From NCBI RefSeq assembly GCF_001579805.1, contig NZ_CP014546.1:4712001-4776000 (forward strand): a stretch of 64,000 nt of DNA. The letters run 5' to 3'. The notes below the pieces were generated by a model. The model saw only the letters and a program-made list of their open reading frames with translations, was not told where the DNA came from and did no database searches. How positions within the stretch are numbered: position 1 is the stretch's first letter; every line of letters starts with the position of its first letter. The stretch is from Pseudomonas azotoformans. Lineage in GTDB: Bacteria > Pseudomonadota > Gammaproteobacteria > Pseudomonadales > Pseudomonadaceae. The position numbers and the translations under genes are program-made. Below, piece after piece: positions 27,779-37,028 of the stretch.

Positions 27779-29095
27779 TTAGGTATGGGCAGTGGTGTGA
27801 GGGTGCGTTGCAGCCAGCAGCGTGCGGCCGATGAAATCCTTGGGCCCGGTGACCCCCGGCAAGGTGAAGAAGTACCCGCCGCCGACCGGCTTGAGGTATT
27901 CCTCCAGAGGCTCGCCGTTGAGCCGGGTTTGCACGCTGATAAAGCCTTTCTCCAGGTCAGCCTGGTAGCAGATGAACAACAGCCCCATGTCCAGCTGACC
28001 GTTTTTGTTGACGCCGTTGGAGTAGTTGAACGGCCGGCGCAGGATCAGGTTGGCCTGAGTCTGCGGGGTGCGCGGGTTGGCCAGGCGGATGTGGGCATCG
28101 AGCTTGGTCACTTTGCCTTCCGGGTCCTTGCTGTAGTCTGGCACTTGGGTTTCTTTGTCGCCGTCCATGGGCGCGCCGGTCGGTTTGACGCGGCCGATAA
28201 TGCTTTCCTGTTCTTGCAGTGGGGTACGGTCCCAACGCTCGACGAAGTTGCGGATAATGCGCACCGCCTGATAGCTGCCGTTGGCCGCCCAGGCCGGTTC
28301 GTCGCTGCCAGGCTGCACCCACACAATCTGGTCCATGGCCTTGGCGTCGTTGGAGTTCGGGTTGGCCGAACCGTCACGGAAACCCAGGAAGTTGCGCGCA
28401 CTCTGCGCAGGCTCGCCGGGTTTGCTCGGTGCCTGGGGCGGCACGCTGCCTTCCTGCTTCCAGCGCACCAGCAGCAAGTCGGGCAGGTTTTTCACGATGT
28501 CGCGCAGGGCGTGGATATTGGTGTCCGGCGTGTTGGAGCTGAATTGCAGACTCAGGTCGCCGTGGCACTGCGCCGGTTCCAGCGCATCGTTGGGGAAACC
28601 AACCATGCGGCTCAGGCGTTTGGGCTTGACGGCGCTGAGGCCGAAGCGCTCATCGAACAGGGATTCGCCGACCGAAACGGTAATGGTCAGGTTGTCCGGG
28701 GTGACCACCGGGCCGAGGATGCCGGAGTCGGTCGGCGGCAGTTTCGGGTCGACTTGCGGTACGGTGCCGCCGGTCATCAGGAAGCTGATGCGTTCGTTCA
28801 AGGTACGGAACAGCCGCTCCAAGTCCTCACGATCACTGGCCAATACATCGAATGCCACGAGCATGCCGCACGCCGGGCGCGGGGTGACGATGCCGCTCTG
28901 GTGCTTGCCGAAAAAATCGTGGTGGTCCTGGGTCTTGTCGCTGCGCGGTGCGGTGGTGACTTGCTCGGCGGCCATGGCCGGGCAGGTCAGGGTGCTCCCG
29001 GCAATGGCGGCGCCAGTGGCGGCCATGCCCAGCAGGACACGGCGGCGAGTAAGGTCAAACTGTTCTGAATCACTCATGTGTGCGGTCGTCTTCAC
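27779..29095 (-). CDS. efeB: EfeB Dyp-type haem peroxidase/deferrochelatase
   Basis: A 438-residue periplasmic haem enzyme exported by Tat (TRRRVLLGMAATGAAIAGS). The Dyp hallmark GFRDGSANP (GxxDG) is present. EfeB is proposed to oxidise Fe(II) for EfeUO uptake; a deferrochelatase role has also been claimed. The frame opens with GTG overlapping the efeO stop (GTGA), but the ATG at 29077 (MSDSEQFD) would place the Tat motif at the more usual distance and is an equally good start. Confidence 0.92.
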   Translation of the reverse strand: MKTTAHMSDSEQFDLTRRRVLLGMAATGAAIAGSTLTCPAMAAEQVTTAPRSDKTQDHHDFFGKHQSGIVTPRPACGMLVAFDVLASDREDLERLFRTLNERISFLMTGGTVPQVDPKLPPTDSGILGPVVTPDNLTITVSVGESLFDERFGLSAVKPKRLSRMVGFPNDALEPAQCHGDLSLQFSSNTPDTNIHALRDIVKNLPDLLLVRWKQEGSVPPQAPSKPGEPAQSARNFLGFRDGSANPNSNDAKAMDQIVWVQPGSDEPAWAANGSYQAVRIIRNFVERWDRTPLQEQESIIGRVKPTGAPMDGDKETQVPDYSKDPEGKVTKLDAHIRLANPRTPQTQANLILRRPFNYSNGVNKNGQLDMGLLFICYQADLEKGFISVQTRLNGEPLEEYLKPVGGGYFFTLPGVTGPKDFIGRTLLAATHPHTTAHT

Positions 29096-30294
29096 TGCAG
29101 GCCGGAGAGGCCAAGGGCGGGGTCGATTCCATCGAGTGCAGCGGCCAGAGCCTTGGCCTTGTCGGCGATCTGCTTGCGCTGATCGGCGGTTACGCTGTCG
29201 TAGGTGGCGTAACCCTTGTCGACCTTGAAGACCTGGAGTTCGGCATCAAAGGCGGCGAGGGCGCTGTCGACCTTGGGCAGCAGGTCGGCGGCAGACTTGG
29301 TCAGCAGTGGGCGCATCAGGTCGACAACCTTGTGGGCAGCTTCCAGGTTGGCGGCGAAACCATTCAGGTCGACGTGGCTGTAGCGCTCCTCTTCACCGCT
29401 GATGGCACGTACATCGGCCAGGCTGTTGAGGTTGCGCACCACAATGCTCACCAGTTGCTCCGGCGGCAGCGACTGGGCGAGCAATTGTTGCTTGAGCGTG
29501 GTGACGTCGGTCAGCAGGCGCTGGGCAACCGGCGCCAAGCCATCGAGACTGCGTTGTTGGAACAGGCTGTATTCCAGGCGATGGAAGCCGCTGAAGGCTG
29601 GGTCCTGCTCGCGTTTTTCAAAGTAGTCGGCGCGGGCGTTGATCGCGTTGTCCAACTCGGCCAGGCGTTGCGACGCGGGGGCCAGTCGTTGGTAAGCCTC
29701 GCGCGCTGGAACATAGAGCGCTTGAGCCTGGGCCAGGTCGCCGGCGTCGACGGCCTGTTGCAAGGCGGTGACGGCCTTGACCAAGGCGTTGCCTTGGCTG
29801 CTCAGGTACACGCGGAACTCCGACAGCGGCCCGATAAACGCCACCATCGACGGCTTGGCCTTGGCTTGCGCGTCGGACTCGGCGGTCGGCGTTACGTGCA
29901 AGGTGCCGCGCGGGTTGCTCAACAGGCCGCAGGTGATCGCGTAGTCGCCGGGCAGCAGGTTGGCGTTGATCACCTGGCTCAGGCCGGGGGCGATGTTTTC
30001 ACGTTCTTCAACCACCAGCACGCCGTCGAGGATTTCCCATTCCACCGCACGGTCGGACCGGTTGATGATGCGAAAGCTGGCGCGGCCGGCGGGCACCGTC
30101 AGTTCATTCGGTTCGCAGGCATGGCCATGGATGGTCACGGCGATTTCATTGTGGTTGGTCTGGCGCTTGCTGGCCGCCAGTTGCGAGGCGTAATAGAACA
30201 GGCCTCCGGCGGCGATCATCACGACCACCGAACCCGCCACGGCCCAGCGCAGGGCGCGGGGTGGCGAGGAGGGTTGAGGAGTAGGCTTGGACAA
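29092..30294 (-). CDS. efeO: EfeO iron-uptake periplasmic protein (cupredoxin + imelysin)
   Basis: A 400-residue protein with an N-terminal membrane anchor or signal segment (about 15-36). A cupredoxin-like domain follows (about 45-130; [29 protein letters not shown] region), then an M75 domain (about 150-395) with [10 protein letters not shown] and [16 protein letters not shown]. It binds and perhaps oxidises ferrous iron before EfeU. It begins 10 bp after efeU and overlaps efeB by four bases. Confidence 0.92.
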   Translation of the reverse strand: [400 protein letters not shown]

Positions 30295-30304
30295 GAGGCG
30301 GTCC

Positions 30305-31150
30305 TTACTGGCTGGAAATGGAAGAGGGCGAGGCGGCAGGCTTGGACGGTGCGGCGGGCAGGAAGAACATCACCAGCGCCACCACCAGGTAAATCAGGTA
30401 GGCGCCGAGGGTGCTGATGGTCGGCGCTTCCTGGTAGCCGAACATGCCGGCCAATACCGAGCCCAACGGGCTGTCCATGGGCAGTGCGGCGCTGAAGTCG
30501 AACAGCACGGTTTGCAAGTGATTCCATACGCCCGCTTCGTGCAGGGCTTGCACTGAATTGGCGAGGATGCCGGCGGCCACGACGAGGATAAACAGGCCGG
30601 TCCAGCGGAAAAACGCGCCCAGGTTCAGGCGCATGCTGCCGGTGTAGATCAGGAAACCGACGATGATCGCCAGGATCAGGCCGAGCAGGGCACCAATCGG
30701 CGCGCCTGGGCCTTCACTCTGTTGGAACACGGCCAGCAGGAAGAACACGGTTTCCAGGCCTTCGCGGGCCACGGCGAAAAACACCATGAGAATCAGCGCG
30801 GTGACCTGATGCCTGGAACCAGCCAACGCGTGATCGAGGGATTCGTGCAGGGAATGCTTGATGGAGCGCGCCACCTTGCGCATCCAGAACACCATGGAAC
30901 TGAGGATACCCACGGCGACCAGGCCGACGATGCCTTCGAACAGTTCCTGCTGCTTTTGCGGGAATTCGGCGCTGACCAGTTCCAGGCCGCCGCCGACCAG
31001 CAGGGCCAGTGCGGCGGCGAGAAATACACCGATCCACACGGCGGGCATCCACTGGCCACGGCCGGTCTGTTGCAGGTAGCTGGCAATAATGCCAACGATC
31101 AATGCGGCTTCAATGCCTTCGCGCAGCATGATGAGGAAAGGAACGAGCAT
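30305..31150 (-). CDS. efeU: EfeU ferrous iron permease (FTR1 family)
   Basis: A 281-residue inner-membrane permease with seven predicted helices. Two REGxE iron-path motifs are present, LREGIEAALIV near residue 9 and AREGLETVFFL mid-protein, as in yeast Ftr1. The start MLVPFLIMLREG at 31150 is preferred over an in-frame ATG at 31165 because it matches the family N-terminus. It is the first gene of efeU-efeO-efeB-efeM. A Fur-box-like sequence lies 41-59 bp upstream. Confidence 0.92.
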   Translation of the reverse strand: MLVPFLIMLREGIEAALIVGIIASYLQQTGRGQWMPAVWIGVFLAAALALLVGGGLELVSAEFPQKQQELFEGIVGLVAVGILSSMVFWMRKVARSIKHSLHESLDHALAGSRHQVTALILMVFFAVAREGLETVFFLLAVFQQSEGPGAPIGALLGLILAIIVGFLIYTGSMRLNLGAFFRWTGLFILVVAAGILANSVQALHEAGVWNHLQTVLFDFSAALPMDSPLGSVLAGMFGYQEAPTISTLGAYLIYLVVALVMFFLPAAPSKPAASPSSISSQ

Positions 31151-31190
31151 TCGGCACCGCGTCACAACTAGATAGGGTGCTAAGTTGTAA

Positions 31191-31209
31191 CATAATGATA
31201 CTCATTGCT
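31191..31209. promoter_or_regulatory. Fur-box-like operator of the efe operon
   Basis: CATAATGATACTCATTGCT matches the 19-bp Fur consensus GATAATGATAATCATTATC at 14 positions by hand alignment. It lies in the divergent region between efeU and the AraC gene. Confidence 0.7.
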
Positions 31210-31319
31210 AAACAACAATTCTTGACGTTTGCTGAACAGTGGCTGAACGGTGGTGGCAATGCGCGTCCACCCTTATGATGCGTGCCATTCTTTGCGCAGC
31301 TCTGGATACGCGGTCCACC

Positions 31320-32336
31320 ATGTCGGAAAAAGACACCATCTCCATTCATCTTGTGCGTGAAGCCTTGTTGCAAAGCTGCGACGGCGATGTAACCCGTGCC
31401 GACGTGCTGCATAAAGCCGGCATTGACCCGCAGTGGCTGGCCGAGCCTGCCGCGCGGGTTTCGGCCACCACCTACGCGCGGCTGTGGCGTCTTCTGGCAC
31501 GGCGCACCGATGATGAGTTCTTCGGGATGGACCCGCGCAAGCTGAGGTCCGGCAGCCTGGCGTTTCTCTGCCGTGCTGCAATGGCGCAGCCGACCCTCGT
31601 CACCGCCCTGGAAACTGGGCTCGGGTTCCTGTCACTGATGCTGGAGCGATTGCCCGCTGAGTTGGTGCGTCAGCAAAGCCTGGCGGAGATCGTGCTGGTT
31701 GAGCCCGAGGCTGAACCCAATCGAGCCTTCACCTACTTCACTTACTGGATGATTGTCCACGGCGTGGCCTGTTGGCTGGCAGGACGCCGTATTCCAATCC
31801 TGGCGATTGAGTTTCGCTGCGCAAAGCCGCACTTCTGCGACGACTACCAGGTGATGTTCTCCGACAACCTGCGTTTCGACCGACCCCGCACACGCATGAT
31901 CTTCTCCGCCGACTGCCTGGCCCTGCCGATCAAGCGCACCCCGGAAGAACTCAAGCGTTTCCTGGCCCACGCACCGGCCAATATCCTGGTCAAATACCGC
32001 GACCCCGACAGCCTCGCCACCCGCATCAAGCACGACCTGCGCCAATTGCCCCCCGATACCTGGCCGGAAACCGAAGGCCTCGCGGTCAGCCTGTGCATCT
32101 CGGCCTCAACCTTGCGCCGTCGCCTGGCAGAAGAAGGGCAGACCTATCAGGGCCTCAAGGACAGCGTGCGTAAGGAATTGGCGATTGTATGGTTGGCGGA
32201 ACCACAGATCAGCTTTGCCGAGATTGCGGCGCGGCTGGGGTTTGCTGATACGAGTTCGTTTTATAAGGCGTTTCGTAAGTGGAGTGGGTCGAATCCGGGG
32301 CATTATCGGAGTTTGATTCTGGGTGAAGCGCGTTAA
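31320..32336 (+). CDS. AraC-family transcriptional regulator (arabinose-binding-like N-domain)
   Basis: A 338-residue regulator. Residues 1-210 match the Arabinose_bd-type N-terminal domain common in pseudomonads (LLQSCDGDVTRADVLHKAGID at the start, then a VHGVACWLAGRRIPI segment). The C-terminal AraC DNA-binding domain carries LCISASTLRRRLAEEGQTYQGLK and EIAARLGFADTSSFYKAFRKWSG. The start at MSEKDTISI is preferred; the frame is open to 31239 but the extra residues are unlike the family. It is divergent from the efe operon and convergent with mexEF-oprN; its target is not clear. Confidence 0.85.
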   Translation: MSEKDTISIHLVREALLQSCDGDVTRADVLHKAGIDPQWLAEPAARVSATTYARLWRLLARRTDDEFFGMDPRKLRSGSLAFLCRAAMAQPTLVTALETGLGFLSLMLERLPAELVRQQSLAEIVLVEPEAEPNRAFTYFTYWMIVHGVACWLAGRRIPILAIEFRCAKPHFCDDYQVMFSDNLRFDRPRTRMIFSADCLALPIKRTPEELKRFLAHAPANILVKYRDPDSLATRIKHDLRQLPPDTWPETEGLAVSLCISASTLRRRLAEEGQTYQGLKDSVRKELAIVWLAEPQISFAEIAARLGFADTSSFYKAFRKWSGSNPGHYRSLILGEAR

Positions 32337-32345
32337 TCAAGGACC

Positions 32346-32379
32346 AAAAAAAGCCCCGTGACCGAATGGACCACGGGGC
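32346..32379 (-). terminator. Terminator of the mexEF-oprN operon
   Basis: GCCCCGTG (32353-32360) pairs with CACGGGGC (32372-32379). On the minus strand the stem is followed by a T7 run. It lies about 45 bp after the oprN stop; A6 on the other side may make it bidirectional. Confidence 0.85.
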
Positions 32380-32421
32380 AAAAAATTGGCTGGATGCGAC
32401 CAACCAAAGGAGCTCTTTACA

Positions 32422-33837
32422 TCACTTGGCGCTGGCGACCACCGTGTCCGGCTGCCAACCACCGCCCAACGCTTTGTAGATCGCGACGATGCCGCGGTAC
32501 AAATCCACTTCGGCCTGGGCCTGGGAGTCTTCGGCGGCCAGGCGCTCACGTTGCGCGTCGAGCAGTACCAGGAAGTCCACGGTGCCTTCGCGATAGCGGA
32601 TCGCGGCCAGGTCGGCGGCGGCGCGGCTGGATTCGCTTTGGCGGATCAGCGAAACCAAACGTTGCTGACGCTTGCCGTAGTCGCTGAAGGCGTTCTCGGA
32701 CTCTTCCAGGGCTAACAACACTTGTTGCTCGTAGGTCGCCAGTGCGCCATCTGCCTCGGCATCGGCGCCGCGCAAACGGGCGCGCACGCTGCCCAGGTCG
32801 AAGGCTGCCCAGGTGATGCTTGGGCCCAGCGCCCAGGCATTCGCGGCGGACGAGCCGATCTGCGAGCCACGCCCGGCGGTAAAGCCAAGGAAGCCGCTGA
32901 GGCTGACCCGTGGGAACAGGTCGGCCTTGGCCACGCCGATACGCGCGGTGGCGGCAGCCAGTTTGCGTTCGGCGCTGAGGATGTCCGGGCGACGTTGCAG
33001 CAGTTGCCCTGGATCGCCAATCGGCAACGCCTTGGCAATCGCCGGCAGGTCTTTCGGGCCCAGGTCGACGGTCAGCTTGTCGGGACGCTGGCCGAGGAGG
33101 GTGGCGATGCGGTTACGCTCGCGCACTTGCTCGGCCTGCAGTTGCGGCACGCTGGCTTCGACGGCCGCGAGGCGTGCGTCAGCACGCTCCACGTCAAGTT
33201 GGTCGCCCACACCGGCATCCCGCAGGCTGACCGTGATGGTGCGCGATTCCTGCTGGTTCTTCAGGTTGTCCAGGGCAATGCGTTCACGCAGTTGCGCACC
33301 CCGCAGTTGACCGTAGGCATCCACCAGCTCGGCAATCATGGTGACTTGCAGCTGGTACAAGTCAGCCTCGGCAGCCTGCTGGTCGGCGTCGGTGGCTTCC
33401 AGGTTGCGCTGGATGCGACCGAACAGGTCAAGTTCCCAAGCCATGTCCAGACCGAGGTCGTAACGCTCGGTCTTGACGCGACTGGTGGTCTGGCCCGGAA
33501 TCTGGCCTTTGCCCTGGTCACTGCTGACCCGGCTGGTGATGGTCGGCATGGCGTCATTGCTGGCGTCATCGCGAATCGCGCGGGCCGCCCGCAGACGGGC
33601 AAAAGCGACGCGCAAGTCCCGGTTGCCTTGCAGCGATTGGGTCACCAACTGGTTGAGGGTCGGGTCCTCGAACTGCTGCCACCAAATGCCTTCGAACTTG
33701 GCGTGGTCATACGTTTTGGCATCGGCAGCGGCCGTGATATTGGCCGCCTCCGGGGTCTGGGCTTTGTAGTCCGGGCCCACGGCACAGGCGCTCAGCGCCA
33801 GTACCAGCAAGCTCGGCAGGAATACTTTCACACTCAT
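32422..33837 (-). CDS. oprN: RND efflux outer-membrane channel lipoprotein, OprN type
   Basis: A 471-residue TolC-like channel. The lipoprotein signal ends in the lipobox LSAC followed by AVGPDYKAQTPE, typical of OprM/OprN proteins. Two outer-membrane efflux repeats span about 60-250 and 270-460. It forms the exit duct of the tripartite pump encoded with mexE and mexF, and it overlaps the mexF stop by four bases. Assignment as OprN rests on the MexE/MexF similarity. Confidence 0.88.
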   Translation of the reverse strand: MSVKVFLPSLLVLALSACAVGPDYKAQTPEAANITAAADAKTYDHAKFEGIWWQQFEDPTLNQLVTQSLQGNRDLRVAFARLRAARAIRDDASNDAMPTITSRVSSDQGKGQIPGQTTSRVKTERYDLGLDMAWELDLFGRIQRNLEATDADQQAAEADLYQLQVTMIAELVDAYGQLRGAQLRERIALDNLKNQQESRTITVSLRDAGVGDQLDVERADARLAAVEASVPQLQAEQVRERNRIATLLGQRPDKLTVDLGPKDLPAIAKALPIGDPGQLLQRRPDILSAERKLAAATARIGVAKADLFPRVSLSGFLGFTAGRGSQIGSSAANAWALGPSITWAAFDLGSVRARLRGADAEADGALATYEQQVLLALEESENAFSDYGKRQQRLVSLIRQSESSRAAADLAAIRYREGTVDFLVLLDAQRERLAAEDSQAQAEVDLYRGIVAIYKALGGGWQPDTVVASAK

Positions 33838-36800
33838 TGCTGTGTCTCCAGCTTCAAGGCCTTGGCCGCTTTGCGTGCCTCTTGGCGCTCCACATAGCGA
33901 CGGATCAGTACGTAGAACACTGGCGTCAGCAACAGACCGAAGAAGGTCACACCGATCATCCCGGAGAACACCGCCACACCCATGGCATGACGCATCTCGG
34001 CACCGGCACCGCTGGACAACACCAGTGGCACCACACCCATGATGAAGGCGAACGAGGTCATCAGGATCGGCCGCAGACGCAGACGGCAGGCTTCCAGTAC
34101 CGCAGCGAGCGGGTCGAGGCCTTCTGCCTGTTTGTCCTTGGCGAACTCGACGATAAGAATCGCGTTCTTACACGCCAGGCCCACCAGTACGATCAAGCCG
34201 ATCTGGGTGAAGATGTTGTTGTCGCCGCCCGAGATAATCACCCCGGTAATGGCCGACAGCAGCGTCATCGGTACGATCAGGATCACCGCCAATGGCAGGC
34301 TCCAGCTTTCGTATTGGGCGGCCAGTACCAGGAACGCCAGCAGTACGCAGAGCGGGAACACGAACAGCGCGGTATTACCCGAGAGGATTTGCTGATAGGT
34401 CAGGTCAGTCCACTCGTAGGTCATGCCGTTGGGCAGTTCTTCTTTCAGCAGTTTCTCGATCGCCGCTTCAGCCTGGCCCGAGCTGTAGCCCGGTGCAGCG
34501 TTGCCGTTGATTTCTGCGGTGATGAAGCCGTTGTAGTGCATCACGCGGTCCGGACCCGAGGTGTCGCTGACCTTGATGAAGGTCGCCAGCGGGATCATCT
34601 CGCCTTTGTTGTTGCGCACTTTCAGCTGGCCGATCTGGTCTTCATCCAGGCGGAACTGCTGCTCAGCCTGCACGTTGACCTGGTAGGTCCGGCCGAAGCG
34701 GTTGAAGTCGTTGGCATACAACGAACCCAGGTAGATCTGCAGGGTGTCGAAGATGTCGCTGATCGCCACGCCGTGGGTCTTGGCCTTTTCACGGTCGATG
34801 GCGGCATCGACCTGGGGCACGTTAACCGTGTAGCTGGTGAACAGGCCGAACAGCTCCGGCGTGGTGCGGCTCTTGGTGATGATGTTCTGCACTTCTTTGT
34901 ACAGCTCGTCGTAACCCAGGTTGCCCCGGTCTTCGATCTGCAGGCGGAAACCACCAATCGTACCCAGGCCCTGTACCGGCGGCGGTGGGAAGATCGCCAT
35001 GTAGGCTTCCTGGATGCTGCTGTACTTGCCGTTCAGGGCACCGGCAATCGCGCCGGCGGACATGCTCGGGTCTTTACGCTCGTCGAACGGTTTCAAGGTC
35101 ACGAACACGATGCCGCTGTTCGGGCTGTTGGTGAAGCCGTTGATCGACAGGCCGGGGAAGGCTACGGCGCTTTCCACGCCGGGTTGTTTCAGCGCGATGT
35201 CGGACATGCGCTTGATCACGTCTTCGGTACGGTCCAGGCTCGCGGCATCCGGCAATTGAGCGAAGGCCACCAAGTATTGCTTGTCCTGGGCCGGTACGAA
35301 ACCGGTTGGTGTGTGGGCAAAGCCCAACCAGGTCAGGACCATCAGGCCGGCGTACAGAAACAGCGCGATACCACTGCCACGGATCACGCGGCGAACGGTG
35401 CCGACGTAGCCATGGCTGGCCTTGTCGAAGAAGCGGTTGAACGGTTTGAACAACCAGCCGCCCAGCAGCTTGTCGAGGAACTTGGAGAACGCATCCTTCG
35501 GCGCGTTGTGGCCTTTGAGCAACACGGCCGCAAGGGCAGGGGACAAGGTCAGCGAGTTGAAGGCCGAGATCACTGTCGAAATCGCAATGGTCAAGGCGAA
35601 CTGCTTATAGAACTGCCCGGTCAAGCCACTGATGAAGGCGGCTGGAACGAACACCGCGCACAGCACCAATGCGGTGGCGATGATCGGGCCAGTCACTTCG
35701 CTCATGGCTTTTTCAGTGGCCGGGAACGGTTCCAGGCCCAGCTCGATGTTCCGCTCGACGTTCTCCACCACCACGATGGCGTCGTCCACCACGATACCGA
35801 TGGCCAGTACCAGGCCGAACAGCGACAGCGCGTTGAGCGAAAAGCCGAACAGGTGCATCACCGCAAACGTACCGATCAACGATACCGGCACCGCCACCAA
35901 CGGAATGATCGAGGCGCGCCAAGTCTGCAGGAACAGGATCACCACCAATACAACCAGGATCAGCGCTTCGAACAGCGTATGCACCACGGCTTCGATGGAC
36001 CCACGCACAAAGATGGTCGGGTCATAGACGATGCTGTAGTCCATGCCTTGCGGGAAGCTCTTTTTCAGCTCTTCCATCTTGCCGCGTACTTCGTTGGAGA
36101 TCTCGATCGCGTTGGAGCCAGGGCGCTGGAAGATCGGGATCGCCACGGCCGGCTGGTTGTTCAGCAACGAACGCAGGGCGTATTGGCTGGAGCCCAGCTC
36201 CACCCGTGCGATGTCTTTGAGGCGGGTGATTTCACCGTTAGCGCCCGAGCGAATAATGATGTTCTCGAACTCTTCCTCGGTCACCAGGCGACCCTGGGTG
36301 TTCACCGATAACTGGAACGCGGTGGCGGTCGGTGCAGGTTGCGCACCCAGGGCACCGGCGGCCACTTGACGGTTCTGCTCACGGATCGCGGTCACCACAT
36401 CGGTGGCGGTCAGGTTGCGCGAAGCGGTCTTGTTCGGGTCCAGCCACACCCGCAGGGAGTAGTCGCCCATGCCGAACAGTTGCACATCACCCACACCGCC
36501 CAGCCGCGCCAGCTCATCCTTCACGTTAAGCAAGGCGTAGTTGGACAGGTAGAGCATGTCGTAGCGCTGATCCGGGGAGGTCAAGTGCACCACCATGGTC
36601 AGGTCGGGGGATGCCTTGTCCACGGTAATACCAATGCGCGTCACTTCCTCAGGCAGTTTCGGCTGAGTCCGGGTCACGCGGTTTTGCACTTGCACCTGCG
36701 CGTTGTCCAGGTCGGTGCCCAGGGCGAAGGTGATGGTCAGGGTCAGCTTGCCGTCGGCGGTCGACTGCGAGGACATGTACAGCATGTTCTCGACGCCGGT

Positions 36801-37013
36801 GATCGCCTGCTCCAGCGGAGCGGCCACGGTTTCACCGATGACTTTGGGGTTGGCGCCCGGGAAGTTGGCACGGACCACGACGGTCGGCGGCACCACTTCC
36901 GGGTATTCGCTGATCGGCAATTGGAACAGCGAGATCGCGCCGGCGATCAGGATCAGCAGCGAAAGCACTGCTGCGAAGATCGGCCGCGAAATGAAGAACT
37001 TGGAAAAATTCAT
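33834..37013 (-). CDS. mexF: RND multidrug efflux permease, MexF type
   Basis: A 1059-residue HAE1-family proton antiporter with 12 membrane helices and two large periplasmic loops. The N-terminus MNFSKFFISRPIFAAVLSLL is typical, and helix 4 carries the proton-relay aspartates in GIVVDDAIVVVENVERN. The length equals MexF. MexEF-OprN exports chloramphenicol, fluoroquinolones and trimethoprim, and in P. aeruginosa also quorum-signal precursors. It begins 15 bp after mexE. Confidence 0.93.
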   Translation of the reverse strand: MNFSKFFISRPIFAAVLSLLILIAGAISLFQLPISEYPEVVPPTVVVRANFPGANPKVIGETVAAPLEQAITGVENMLYMSSQSTADGKLTLTITFALGTDLDNAQVQVQNRVTRTQPKLPEEVTRIGITVDKASPDLTMVVHLTSPDQRYDMLYLSNYALLNVKDELARLGGVGDVQLFGMGDYSLRVWLDPNKTASRNLTATDVVTAIREQNRQVAAGALGAQPAPTATAFQLSVNTQGRLVTEEEFENIIIRSGANGEITRLKDIARVELGSSQYALRSLLNNQPAVAIPIFQRPGSNAIEISNEVRGKMEELKKSFPQGMDYSIVYDPTIFVRGSIEAVVHTLFEALILVVLVVILFLQTWRASIIPLVAVPVSLIGTFAVMHLFGFSLNALSLFGLVLAIGIVVDDAIVVVENVERNIELGLEPFPATEKAMSEVTGPIIATALVLCAVFVPAAFISGLTGQFYKQFALTIAISTVISAFNSLTLSPALAAVLLKGHNAPKDAFSKFLDKLLGGWLFKPFNRFFDKASHGYVGTVRRVIRGSGIALFLYAGLMVLTWLGFAHTPTGFVPAQDKQYLVAFAQLPDAASLDRTEDVIKRMSDIALKQPGVESAVAFPGLSINGFTNSPNSGIVFVTLKPFDERKDPSMSAGAIAGALNGKYSSIQEAYMAIFPPPPVQGLGTIGGFRLQIEDRGNLGYDELYKEVQNIITKSRTTPELFGLFTSYTVNVPQVDAAIDREKAKTHGVAISDIFDTLQIYLGSLYANDFNRFGRTYQVNVQAEQQFRLDEDQIGQLKVRNNKGEMIPLATFIKVSDTSGPDRVMHYNGFITAEINGNAAPGYSSGQAEAAIEKLLKEELPNGMTYEWTDLTYQQILSGNTALFVFPLCVLLAFLVLAAQYESWSLPLAVILIVPMTLLSAITGVIISGGDNNIFTQIGLIVLVGLACKNAILIVEFAKDKQAEGLDPLAAVLEACRLRLRPILMTSFAFIMGVVPLVLSSGAGAEMRHAMGVAVFSGMIGVTFFGLLLTPVFYVLIRRYVERQEARKAAKALKLETQQ

Positions 37014-37028
37014 CTTGAGTCGTATCCC

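Noticed and set aside
33837..36311. 824-codon open frame on the plus strand opposite mexF
   Set aside because: It is fully antisense to an intact MexF gene, has low-complexity His/Gln/Arg-rich composition and no domain; this is the usual side effect of GC-rich codon bias.
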